Source: Verrucomicrobiaceae bacterium
Lineage (GTDB): Bacteria > Verrucomicrobiota > Verrucomicrobiia > Verrucomicrobiales > Verrucomicrobiaceae
Assembly: GCA_019694165.1 (NCBI GenBank)
Contig: JAIBCL010000014.1
Coordinates: 1 to 64,000 of the forward strand
Reading direction: 5' to 3'
Length of the DNA stretch: 64,000 bases
Positions 8,292 to 17,800 of this stretch are shown piece after piece. The notes beneath the pieces were generated by a model that saw only the letters and a list, made by a program, of their open reading frames with translations, made no database searches and had not been told where the DNA came from. The translations under genes were made by a program, and so were the position numbers. Every line of letters begins with the position of its first letter. Position 1 is the stretch's first letter.

Positions 8292-11200
8292 ATGAAAACG
8301 CCCACCGTTGGAGTTCTGCCCCCCTGCCGGTCTGTTATTCCACCTGGCATGTTGATCAAGCCACTGGCTTGCGGAGGGGCTCGACGTGCAACTCGCATCG
8401 TGTGCGCCTTGGTTCTTTTCTCGTTGATTTCCAGCGTGGCCTCAGGAGCCGTGAATGCCACTGTCACACCCGCATCCACCAGCAGCATTGCGACCTCGCC
8501 AGTGATTGTGAACGTTACGGGACTCACAACCGGACAAGTCGTGATCATCGAGCGTTTCGTTGATGCAAACGGGGACGGTGTGATCAATGCCGGCGAGTTT
8601 CTCGCCGAAATGCACACCATTACGGACGGCGTGGTATCCACCTTCGGCGGCGTAGCTTACCCCGTGATTCCCGGTGATGAAGACGGGGTCGCCAATGGCC
8701 AGATCAGCGTGAGCGTTACTCCATTGCTGGGGCCAGAACTCGGAAGGCTGGCGGGTGCGCAACTCATCCGGGTGTCGAGTCCGACGTCAGCATTCGCGGC
8801 CTTTATCCGTGCGCTGACGATCACTCAGCCTGTTGAGGCACAGTCCATCTCAGGCAGCGTGACCTCGGGTGGAAATCCAGTTCCGTTTGCGAGCGTGGTT
8901 TTGCTGGATGCGACCAGCCCGAATGGTGAACTCGCACGCGGCGTGGTCGCCAATGCGCTGGGGCAATTTACCGTCAATGCTGCTCCCGGCTCGTACAACG
9001 TGGCGGCATTCAAGTCCGGGTTCCTTACAAACTTCAATACGGCTCCCTTGGTCGTGCTTGGAACTGGAGGGAGTGTGGTTCAGAACATTCAGCTCACGGC
9101 AGCTACCACCTCAATCTCCGGCAAGGTCGCCGACAACATCTCCAACGTCGGACTCGGCGGCGTGCAGCTTTTCGTCGGAGCTCCAGGCGGGTTGGCTGCG
9201 GTGGTCAGTTCCAGCGCGGATGGCACCTACTCGGCACCCGTGACTGCGGATCAATGGCAGATTCAAGCCTCGGATATTTCAATTCGCACGCTGGGTTACT
9301 TGAAAATCAGCGGTGTGTCAGACGCAAACGCCGACACCACGGGCGGCACGCAATCTGGAAAGAACCTGAATTTCGCCAAGGTGACTGCCGTGATCCATGG
9401 CACTGTCACGGACTCGAATGGCGTCCCCGTGTCTGGCATCCGGATGGGGGCCCACGACGACTCCACGACCTCGATTTACGATGTCGACTCCGCAACAGAT
9501 GTGAACGGACATTACGTCTTGGGCGTGAATGCCGGCCCGTGGACGGCTTATGTCACGAACAACAGTCCGGGCGTCTCAGGTTTTGTGCTGCCGTCCGAAC
9601 AGTCACTGACTCTTGCCGCGGCACAGGCCGTTCAGGCGAACTTTGTTTTGCGCGCCACGACGGGGCAGATCAGCGGCTACGTCAAAGACCAGAACAATCA
9701 ACCTGTCGTCGGCGTGCAGGTGTCCGGCGATGCAATCATCGCCGGGACCGGCTACTACAACTCCGCCGTCACGGATGCGAGCGGGCACTATTCCATTCCC
9801 GTCTGTGCAGCTAGCTGGAGCGTGGATGTGTCCAGCGATGATCTCAGTGCTCAGCAGTACATCGCGCCCGCTGGTCAGACCGCAATCGTGACCACCGGCG
9901 ATGTGACGGTCAATTTCATCGCGCCGAAAGCCACGACGACGATCAACGGGTTTGTACGGGATGCGCAGACGAATGCACCCATCGTCGGCGTGCAGGTGAC
10001 CGGCGGCGTCACTTTGGCCGGCGTCGATTATTTCAGCTCGGACACCACCGATGCCACCGGGCACTATTCGCTGCCCGTATCGGCCGGATCATGGGATGTG
10101 TGGGTTTCGAGCGGCGATCTTCAACTGCAGGGCTATTTGTCTCCGTCGCAGCAACAAACGATCGTCGGCGAGGGCACCGTGACTTTGAATTTCCTCGCGC
10201 CTCACGCGACTGCTACGATTCACGGCACGGTGAAAACGCCATCCAACACGCCGATGCCGTTTGTCCAGGTGACGGCCCGTGAATTCGGCGGACTTCATTC
10301 CCAGGCGAGCACGACGACGGATGCGAATGGCAATTATTTCTTGGGCGTGACCGTCGGCAGTTGGGATGTGGGCGCTGATATTTTGACCGGTTCAATTGCC
10401 CAAAGGTACAACGTGATTGTGAACACGGCTGGTTCCAACGTGCTGCAAGACCTTGTAGTACATCCCATCACAGCGCATCTGCGAGGACAGGTGCGCGACA
10501 ACCACAATAACCCGGTCCCCAATCTCGACATTGTCGCGCACGATTTCAGTTTCGTGAACACCAACTCGGGCGGCACCACCGATGCCGGCGGGTATTTCGA
10601 CCTTGGAGTATATGGCGGAGAGTCTCCCGGGGTGGCAAAGACGTGGCAATTGCAGCTTTCGGAACCGAATTTCTCCTTCGTATCGACCGACGTTTCTTTC
10701 GACGTCCATGACGGCGTGGACGTCAACGGCATCGACTACCGCGTTTACGTCGTCACCTCACACCTGCGCGGCCAGGTGGTGGATGAGAACAGCCTTCCAA
10801 TCGCGAACATTGCCATCGTAGCCTACAACCAGAGCTTGAAGGTATTCAACGGCACCGACGTGGATGGAACCGGTCACTTCGACATCCCGGTCTTCGGCGG
10901 GACGTGGACTCTCGGCCTCAGCAACATCCAGGGACTGGGAATCATCCAGCAGCAATTCTCAACCACGGTGGCGGACAACGCAGATCTCAACAACCTCGTC
11001 TTCCACGTCATCCACACGACAGCCACGATCAACGGCACGCTCAAGGATACGCACAACATCGCCATCGCAGGCGTTCAAGTTTTTGCCAACGCCACGGCGG
11101 CGGGGATCGACTACTTCACTTACACCACGACGGATGCCGGCGGAGGCTTTTCGATCCCCGTTTTTTCGCAGACATGGAGCGTCAGCATGTCGGGTGACGA

Positions 11201-11663
11201 CCTCCAAGCCAAAGGCTACCAGGCTCCACCGCCTCAAAGCGCGTTTGTGAACACCGGAACCGTCACGCTCAACTTCGTCGCGCCGGACGCCATCGTGGTC
11301 ACCCAGGCATCGTGGCGGCAGCAATTCTTCGGCAGCACCGCCAACAGTGGCGATGGCGCGGACCTCAACGACTACGACAAGGACGGCCTCCCAAACATCG
11401 TCGAGTACGCTTTCGGTCTGAATCCAAAGGACAACAGCGCCGGGCAACTTCCACAGGGTGGCAAGGTGGGCGGCAATTTCGTCATCAGTTTCACCCAACC
11501 CTCCGGCATTACAGGCGTGACCTACGGGGCGGAATGGAACAGTGCGCTCACTGGCACTTGGACGGCGATCCCGGATACTGGCACCCCGCCACAGCACCTA
11601 TTCAGCGTTCCGGTGGGAAGCAATACAGGCTTGTTTGTTCGCCTAAAGGTTTCGGCTCCGTAG
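8292..11663 (+). CDS. Secreted protein with nine carboxypeptidase-regulatory-like repeats
   Basis: This 1,123-residue protein is probably an extracellular structural or adhesive protein. A long basic N-region leads to a hydrophobic signal core (VCALVLFSLISSVASGA, about 37-53). Residues about 54-180 form an N-terminal beta domain containing an EF-hand-like loop DANGDGVINAGEF. Nine transthyretin/CarboxypepD_reg-like beta-sandwiches follow (about 183-1000). Each opens with a pattern such as ISGYVKDQNNQPVVGVQV and carries TDAxGHYxxPV near its middle. Three of them share a longer tail ending in VTLNFxAP. The C-terminus (about 1005-1123) is the EYAFGL module: DYDKDGLPNIVEYAFGLNP, then a beta region ending GLFVRLKVSAP. 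Both giant proteins carry a relative of this module before their last domain. No enzymatic domain is seen. A Shine-Dalgarno sequence at 8278-8283 fixes the start. Confidence 0.85.
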   Translation: MKTPTVGVLPPCRSVIPPGMLIKPLACGGARRATRIVCALVLFSLISSVASGAVNATVTPASTSSIATSPVIVNVTGLTTGQVVIIERFVDANGDGVINAGEFLAEMHTITDGVVSTFGGVAYPVIPGDEDGVANGQISVSVTPLLGPELGRLAGAQLIRVSSPTSAFAAFIRALTITQPVEAQSISGSVTSGGNPVPFASVVLLDATSPNGELARGVVANALGQFTVNAAPGSYNVAAFKSGFLTNFNTAPLVVLGTGGSVVQNIQLTAATTSISGKVADNISNVGLGGVQLFVGAPGGLAAVVSSSADGTYSAPVTADQWQIQASDISIRTLGYLKISGVSDANADTTGGTQSGKNLNFAKVTAVIHGTVTDSNGVPVSGIRMGAHDDSTTSIYDVDSATDVNGHYVLGVNAGPWTAYVTNNSPGVSGFVLPSEQSLTLAAAQAVQANFVLRATTGQISGYVKDQNNQPVVGVQVSGDAIIAGTGYYNSAVTDASGHYSIPVCAASWSVDVSSDDLSAQQYIAPAGQTAIVTTGDVTVNFIAPKATTTINGFVRDAQTNAPIVGVQVTGGVTLAGVDYFSSDTTDATGHYSLPVSAGSWDVWVSSGDLQLQGYLSPSQQQTIVGEGTVTLNFLAPHATATIHGTVKTPSNTPMPFVQVTAREFGGLHSQASTTTDANGNYFLGVTVGSWDVGADILTGSIAQRYNVIVNTAGSNVLQDLVVHPITAHLRGQVRDNHNNPVPNLDIVAHDFSFVNTNSGGTTDAGGYFDLGVYGGESPGVAKTWQLQLSEPNFSFVSTDVSFDVHDGVDVNGIDYRVYVVTSHLRGQVVDENSLPIANIAIVAYNQSLKVFNGTDVDGTGHFDIPVFGGTWTLGLSNIQGLGIIQQQFSTTVADNADLNNLVFHVIHTTATINGTLKDTHNIAIAGVQVFANATAAGIDYFTYTTTDAGGGFSIPVFSQTWSVSMSGDDLQAKGYQAPPPQSAFVNTGTVTLNFVAPDAIVVTQASWRQQFFGSTANSGDGADLNDYDKDGLPNIVEYAFGLNPKDNSAGQLPQGGKVGGNFVISFTQPSGITGVTYGAEWNSALTGTWTAIPDTGTPPQHLFSVPVGSNTGLFVRLKVSAP

Positions 11664-11959
11664 CCGGCTCCATCTGATTGGGATGGTGAGTTAATCACCC
11701 GCCAGAAACAGGCTTGGCTTACGTAAAAAAGCCGCGAGTCAATTCCCAACGCGGTGTCCGATTCTCAAAGCAAGCCGGGCCTCACCGTCACTTCTTCAAC
11801 GGCCCAACGGCCCGCTTCGAGATGATGGCGGATGGTGAGGGATCGTTGGTTGATGGGTGGAGAATGGGCGGGCCGCACACGCAGGAAAGTCACGCCGTGA
11901 GTGTGAAACTGAGCATGTGACGACGACAGTCTCCCTGTCGCCTGCTTTTCGCCCATCGG
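11664..11959 (+). other. Intergenic stretch, no gene seen
   Basis: Only short shadow frames are open here. A weak hairpin (GGCTT 11716-11720 with AAGCC 11729-11733) has no T tract after it. The stretch lies between the repeat protein's stop codon and the 3' end of the vapC pseudogene. Confidence 0.6.
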
Positions 11960-12380
11960 CTAAATTCAGCCAGTTCTCCACACGCATGCCACGGGTGAAG
12001 TCGAAGTGCCGTTCATTGTGCATGTGCAGCATGGCTTCGTGCGCCAGTCAGATGGATGCAATTTTATGTCCATGTTGCCGCTTGGTTGAACTTCCGTCGG
12101 AGCGAGGCGAAACGATTCGCCGCATCGACATCGAAGGACAGCATGTCCCAGTCATGCAGCGTCTCCATGTCGCGCTGGAATCGTGTGTAGCATTCCACTC
12201 CCTGCCGGGGTTCCGTGCGCGATTCAGCAGCGCCAACCACCCCCGACCGTCTCCTGCACGCTAACCTCGCCGATGAACATCTCATATCCGTGACTAACTC
12301 GCCGGGCTTCGAAGCACCGTGCGAATCCCACATCGCTCTGGATCACGGTGAAGTGATCGGTGTTCAACGACGACCAGCAT
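11960..12380 (-). pseudogene. vapC: Decayed VapC-family PIN-domain toxin gene
   Basis: Reading the minus strand with frame changes recovers almost a whole VapC-like PIN protein. Start ATG is at 12380 (MLV...), then LNTDHFTVIQSD with the first catalytic aspartate after one frame change. GYEMFIGEVSVQETVGG with a glutamate follows, then WLALLNRARNPGR in another frame, and GVECYTRFQRDMETLHDWDM-LSFDVDAANRFASLRR in a third. Near 12050-12080 the segments NMDIK and KIASI lie in different frames. An in-frame TGA then interrupts, before LAHEAMLHMHNERHFDF and RGMRVENWL, which match the usual VapC C-terminus. At least three frameshifts and one stop mean the gene is dead. Functional VapC proteins are metal-dependent RNases paired with an antitoxin; no recognisable antitoxin gene remains upstream. 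Confidence 0.8.
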
Positions 12381-12871
12381 GGTGGCGGCCTTTCCGGTTT
12401 TCCCGCGCGCGCCAGTCCACCGCTCCCTGGCGTATGGCCGCGTCGCAGGCGGGCTCGTTCGCAGCCCAGTTCGTATGCTTGGGCCAGACGGATGATTTTG
12501 GCTGCGCCGCGTTCGCCTTGACAGTCGCAAGCCGGTGGCCCAGCTCGGCAAACTTTTGTTCGATCGTCTTCGCGCTCTTGCCCCGAGTCTGGGACTCGGC
12601 CAAAAACTTGACCAGCAAAAGCCTCCATTCACCATCATCACTTCGCGCTGCCTGGTCCTCAGACCATTGACCTCTCCGCCGGAACAACCACCCGCTCATC
12701 CTCCATGCGCTGGCCATCCTCTAATTCGCCGAGCACGCCGCGCCGCCGCCGGGGCCTTCCATCCGCCAGCGAAAGTACGCTAGTGCGCAGAGGCAGTTGA
12801 GGAGCGAGCCGTGATGGGTGCGAAAAAAACTTGGTGCGGGTGCGCTCGCTTGATAGCATCCGTGCGCTCGA
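12381..12871 (+). other. Gap upstream of the DUF2157 gene; possible remnant, no clear gene
   Basis: On the minus strand a 117-codon open frame (12364-12717) overlaps the vapC remnant's start codon, the position an antitoxin gene would have. Its sequence (for example AKTIEQKFAELGHRLATVK) resembles no antitoxin family I recognise. It may be decayed coding DNA. The right end holds the possible DUF2157 promoter. Confidence 0.35.
12831..12859 (+). promoter_or_regulatory. Possible promoter of the DUF2157/GDYXXLXY operon
   Basis: TTGGTG (12831-12836) and TAGCAT (12854-12859) are 17 bases apart, with 12 bases between the -10-like box and the ATG at 12872. The same TAGCAT hexamer precedes the gene at 7374. 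No Shine-Dalgarno sequence is seen. Confidence 0.35.
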
Positions 12872-14212
12872 ATGTCGCAGTCACACCATCGCTGGCTCAT
12901 TGACCGGCTCCCGGAGTGGGAGAAGTGCGGCATTGTGCCGGCGGATGTGGCGGAGAGGTTGCGGACGCTCGCGGAGGAGGGCGAGCGGGCGGAGGCGTCG
13001 GGCAGAGGGGAATCGCGCGTGGCGCAGATCGTGCTGGGCGGGCTCGGCGCGCTGCTCGTAGGGGCGGGCGTGCTGGCGCTCATCGCGCACAATTGGGATC
13101 AGGTGCCGCGAAGCTTGCGCATCGCCGGCAGCTTTGTGTTGATGGCGTCGGCCCAGGGGCTGGTGGCGTGGATTTTGCGGCGCGGTGATGCGGTGCAGCG
13201 TTGGGTGCGGGAGGCGGGTGCGTTGTTTCTCGTGCTTGCTGCCGGCGGGTGCCTCGCGCTCGTCGCGCAGATTTACAATCTGGGCGGCGACTGGCCGGAC
13301 TTTCTTTTCGCGTGGACGCTGCTCGTCGTGCCGGTGATGTGGGCCACGCGGGCGCATGCTTGCGCATTGTTTCATCTCGTGTGCATCACCATTTGGTCGC
13401 TCAGCCACATCGACACATGGCGGCATCATCACCCTTGGCAGGAGAGTCCCTGCCTCTATCCGCTGCTGCTCGCGGCGGCGCTGGTGTACTGGCCCGGCAT
13501 CGGGAAACCAAGACCCGCGCTGCCGAATGCGGTGCGCTGGACGGCGGCAGCCTCCGCCATGATCGGATTCGACTCCCTGGCCACATGGATCGTCGAGCGT
13601 ACCGGGGGAGGCGAGGCTGGCTGGCTGTGGATGCTGACGGCGGCGGTCATCGCGATGGTGCCGCTGTGCAAGATCGGAATCGACGAGCGCCTGTCGCGCA
13701 AACCGCAGGTGGTGCTCGGCGCGCTGGTCCTGTTCTTCGCCGCGTTCTTTTGCTCCACGGCATGGGGTGCGCGCGAGCTGGTCAGCTCGCTGGAGACGTC
13801 CGTGTATCTGCCGTGGTGCTGGGTGCTGATGGGGCTGTTCGTCGTCTTCGCGGTTTCGGCGCTCATTCAGCGCCGCTGGGCCGTGGCTGCGGTCGGTTCA
13901 CTCGCTCTCACGCCGTTGCTCTCGCTGGCGTCGATGCACTTGCATGCGAGGCCGGACCTAGCGTGGGCCTTCACCATCCAGTTGTTCGCCATCGGCTTGG
14001 TGATGATTCTGGCCGAGTTCTTCGGCGCGAAGGGGTCTCCGCGGTTTGGCGCGCTGCTCATCGCGGTGCTCATCGTCGTACGCATGGGGGACAGCGAACT
14101 GTCCTTCATCACGAAGTCCGTGGTCTTCATCGTCACAGGCCTCGCGTTCATCGGGTTCAATCTCGTCTGGTCTCGAAAGATCGGCGCAAAGCGGAAGGAG
14201 GCCGCACCGTGA
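12872..14212 (+). CDS. DUF2157 integral membrane protein
   Basis: The 446-residue protein starts with a soluble segment (residues 1-50, HRWLIDRLPEWEKCGIV and the acidic helix ERLRTLAEEGER). A chain of roughly twelve hydrophobic helices follows. The junction QIVLGGLGALLVGAGVLALIAHNWDQVPRSLR is the hallmark of DUF2157, whose biochemical function is unknown. NLGGDWPDFLFAWTLL further along is also typical. Its stop codon overlaps the GTG start of the next gene by four bases (GTGA), which suggests translational coupling. The usual genomic partner of DUF2157 is a DUF4401 and/or GDYXXLXY protein, and the second of these is present next door. A promoter-like element at 12831-12859 could drive both genes. 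Confidence 0.85.
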   Translation: MSQSHHRWLIDRLPEWEKCGIVPADVAERLRTLAEEGERAEASGRGESRVAQIVLGGLGALLVGAGVLALIAHNWDQVPRSLRIAGSFVLMASAQGLVAWILRRGDAVQRWVREAGALFLVLAAGGCLALVAQIYNLGGDWPDFLFAWTLLVVPVMWATRAHACALFHLVCITIWSLSHIDTWRHHHPWQESPCLYPLLLAAALVYWPGIGKPRPALPNAVRWTAAASAMIGFDSLATWIVERTGGGEAGWLWMLTAAVIAMVPLCKIGIDERLSRKPQVVLGALVLFFAAFFCSTAWGARELVSSLETSVYLPWCWVLMGLFVVFAVSALIQRRWAVAAVGSLALTPLLSLASMHLHARPDLAWAFTIQLFAIGLVMILAEFFGAKGSPRFGALLIAVLIVVRMGDSELSFITKSVVFIVTGLAFIGFNLVWSRKIGAKRKEAAP

Positions 14213-14778
14213 ACGCGAAAATCATGTGGGTCGTCTTCGCGACCGGATGTGTGGTGCAGTGGGCCGCGCCGCTGTTGCAAGTCCACACCTACGAAAAGGT
14301 GAAGGCCGAGGGCGCGGCACTGTCCTTCCGGTGCCGGGCGCCCGATCCGTTTGACATGCTGCGCGGTCGCTTCCTCGCCGTGCGGGCCGATCCCGATTCG
14401 TTCGAATCCGCCGCTGACATGGACTTCGGCGGTGGCGAACAAATCTACGCGCTGCTTGAAACAGCACCGGACGGCCTCGCCGTCATCAAGAATCTCACAC
14501 GCGAGCGTCCGTCGTCCGGCGCGTTTATGAAGGTCACCTGCGAATACTCGTACGGCAAGACCACGCACATCCGCTGGCCCTTCGACCGCTTTTACGTGAA
14601 CGAGAAAATCGCACCGAAGGCCGACGAGTGGTATCGCAGGAACATCGGCGGCACGAAGTCCGTCACCGCCGAGGTGCGCGTGCTCGACGGCAGGGCGGTG
14701 CTGGTGGATTTGAAGCTCGACGGCAGATCATTCCAGGAGATTCTCGCCGGCCTGCCCGACGTTCCTCGCGGACACTGA
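14209..14778 (+). CDS. GDYXXLXY-like membrane-anchored protein
   Basis: The 189-residue protein starts with GTG at 14209, overlapping the DUF2157 stop. One N-terminal hydrophobic helix (about 4-24, IMWVVFATGCVVQWAAPLL) is followed by a periplasmic-facing beta domain. The region DPFDMLRGRFLAVRAD sits where the GDYXXLXY family has its name-giving motif, with GRFLAV replacing GDYxxL. Later segments such as HIRWPFDRFYVNEKIAPKAD and the closing VLVDLKLDGRSF also fit the family. The coupling to DUF2157 supports the call because these families commonly occur together. The function is unknown. It is convergent with the giant gene, only 56 bases away, and no terminator is visible in that gap. Confidence 0.75.
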   Translation: MNAKIMWVVFATGCVVQWAAPLLQVHTYEKVKAEGAALSFRCRAPDPFDMLRGRFLAVRADPDSFESAADMDFGGGEQIYALLETAPDGLAVIKNLTRERPSSGAFMKVTCEYSYGKTTHIRWPFDRFYVNEKIAPKADEWYRRNIGGTKSVTAEVRVLDGRAVLVDLKLDGRSFQEILAGLPDVPRGH

Positions 14779-14834
14779 ACCGCGTGACCAGCGAGACAAG
14801 GGACTCCGGCGTGCTTCCTCGCCTCGCCGACTGC

Positions 14835-17800
14835 TTACTGCGGTGGAAGCTCGATGTGACCGGGCTGATCGCCCACGCTGATGAAGAAGGCTGCGCGGAA
14901 GGGCTGGAAGATCGCGGCATCATTCTCGCTGGTCTGCACCGCATCACCTTCGTGGGTCCATACGGCCGCTCCGGCGGTGAGCTGATAGAAGTGGCTGTCG
15001 TAACCGGTGCCGCCGACGGTGGCGTCACCGAGCCAGAAGCGGATGCGGTCCGCGCTTGAGGCATCAGCACCCGCGGTATCGCTCGCGCCCGTGAACGCGC
15101 GGGCTGCGGGGGACTGCGCGACCGGATAGCCGCCGCCTATCATCTGCGAACCCGCCTTGAGCGGCAGCGCAAAGGCGGTGGAACGCACCTGACCGACGAC
15201 GGGCACGCTCAATGCTGAGCCACGCACCTGCACGAGCAGTCCATCCGCGGGACTCAGCACGCGCCTCGATGCATCCGCGAGCGAGGCATCGTCGCTCCAC
15301 ACCCAACGGGCAGCGGCACCGGGCGTTCCGTAGAGCCACATCACCTTGAAGGCACCGGCTTCGAGGAACATGAGCCGGTCGCTGCGCGCGGCGGCGGTGG
15401 CAGCCCGGAAGGCGCGCGCATCGAACAAGTCGCCGATGGTCCAGTGCGGTCGGATGACGACCTGCGCACCGGCGAGCGCGCCGGGCAACGATGCGAGCGT
15501 GTTGAGGGCATCGCCATCCGCGATGGCGACTGAGCCGGCGGTCGTGTGCGCTTCGTCGATCTCGAAGCGGTGGCCCGCGAGCGATCCGTCCACGATCTCA
15601 AGGAAGTAGGGCGCGTCATTCACGAGCTGTGCCTTGATGCTGTCGTCGCCGACGTTGAATTCGAGCGCTCCGCCATTGATCGAGGCAATCGAACCGGCGA
15701 AGACCGCGTCCCTGAGCAGCGGCATGGAGAAGGTCTGCTGGCCGGTGGCAAAATCACGACGGCTCCAGCCAAAGACGGGCGAGGCAGCAGATGCATCCGG
15801 CGTGCCGTTGTGATCCGCGTCACTGGTGACGCGCAAGCGCACAAAGCCGGTGGACGCGCCGGCGTAAAGAGGCGCGGAATCCACATACGCGTAGGTCAAT
15901 GTCTCGGTGCCGTCGTTGTTCACCTGCTTCGAGAAGGCAAGCGCGAGGCTGCTCCACGAGGTCATGTCGCCAGAACCTTCGAGCACATAAGTGATGTCTT
16001 CGTGACCGGATGCGGGTCGGATGACGACGGCTTCGATCACACCGGTGGCGGGAGCGGCACGGAGAGTGAAGTGCGGCTTGGTGACCACGCCCGATCCAGC
16101 CTTCATGCCGAGGGCATACTCCAGCAGATTGTCATACGCATCGCCGTCGGGATCGTCGTTTGGACCATTGAGGCCGCCCAGGATGTTCTGCGTCTGCCAT
16201 GCGGCGAAGGTGCTGGCATTGACCGGGACGAGCGGGATGTTGTCACACACCGGCAGGGGCGCGCCTGCGGTGAGACGGATGCTCGTATGCCACGGATTGG
16301 CGGCGGCAGACTTGTCGATGAGATGGCCCGGATTTGCGAGGTCCTGCTCTGAGCCGATGGCATCCGTGGCGGCCGTGCCGGAAGGCTCGAAGGCTGTAGT
16401 TTGTGCAGGCCGGGTGGCATCGATCAGGTAACCGGCCGGCGGCGTGGCGGTGATGACATAGACGCCGTCCGCATCCGCGGAGAAGCTGAAGTCACCGTCC
16501 GAGCCGTCATGCGTGAGAGTGACCTCACCCGGACCCGACACGGATATGGAGCCGCCCGGGATGATCTGGCCGGTGGCAGAGTCGTAGAATGTACCGGTCG
16601 GGATGTAGCACTGGAGGAAGTCGATGCTGCTCAGCGCCCTGCCCGGCACGACGTGGATGGAGGTGCAGGACTTGTCCCCGCCGTCCGTGTCGTAGGTGGC
16701 GATGGCACCTGGCAGCAGCGACTGAATGACGAGGTAGGTGCCTTCGGGGACTGAGTCGAACACAAAGTGACCGGTGAAATCCGTAACGGCGGTGGCGACG
16801 GGTCCCGCCGACTTCTCCTGCGAAGACAGATAGCCGTCCCGGTTTGCATCAGTGTAGATGCTCACCGACACGCCCGAGAGCGGCGAGGTGCTGCCGGCCG
16901 GATCACCGAGCGCGGCCAGATCGCGGCGGACATAGCCGGCGGCGGGCGCGGACGGGTTGCCCATGTTGAGGTAGTAGTTGATCAAACCGAACGCGCCATT
17001 GGCATCGACGACGCGCACCATGACGGGGAAGACACCGGCGACGGTGGTCGTGCCGCTGATGATGCCGCCGGTGGAGAGGGAGAGACCGGTCGGCAGCTCG
17101 CCTGATACGATGTTCCAAGCATATGGCGTGGTACCGCCGGAGGCGGTGAGCGTGGTGCTGTAGGCCACGCCGGTGGTGCCGCCCGTGAGGCCCGTCGGCG
17201 TGATCACAAGGGACGGCGCATCCACGTTGAGCAGATAATTCTGCGCGCGGCTGGCGCCATTGCTGTCGCTAACAACGACCGTCACTGGGTAGATGCCGGA
17301 AGCCGTGGGCACGCCCGCGATGGAGCCGGGAGTCAAGGTCAACCCTGGCGGCAGCGAGCCAGATCCGATGGACCAAGTATAAGGCCCGGTGCCGCCGATA
17401 GCTGTGATCGGGGCGCTGTAAGAGATGCCAAGCGACGCCGGGGAGAGCGCAGTCGGCGTGAGGTTGATCGTCGCCGGAGACACCACGAGCGCATAGCCGA
17501 CAGAGGCGACGCGCGAGAGCGAGTCCGTAGCCTTGACAGTGAAGGCAAAGGTGCCGGAAGCGGTCGGCACGCCGCTGAGAGCACCGTTGCTGGCGCTGAG
17601 GGTGAGGCCTCCGGGTAGTGTGCCGGAGGAGACCGACCATACATAAGGCGAGGTGCCTCCAGTCACGCTCAAACCTGCGTAGTAGGAACTGGACACCGAC
17701 GTAGAGGGCAGCACCATCGGCGAGATTGCGAGCGATCCTCCATTCGAGGTGAGCGTGTAGTTGGACATGGAGGACCTCGAGGTCGCGTCCGTCACCTTCA

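Noticed and set aside
11716..11733. Hairpin as a terminator after the 8292-11663 gene
   Set aside because: The stem is only 5 bp and no T tract follows.
12364..12717. 117-codon minus-strand frame overlapping the vapC remnant start
   Set aside because: The position suits an antitoxin, but the sequence matches no antitoxin family I know and its neighbour is decayed. Kept only as a possible remnant.
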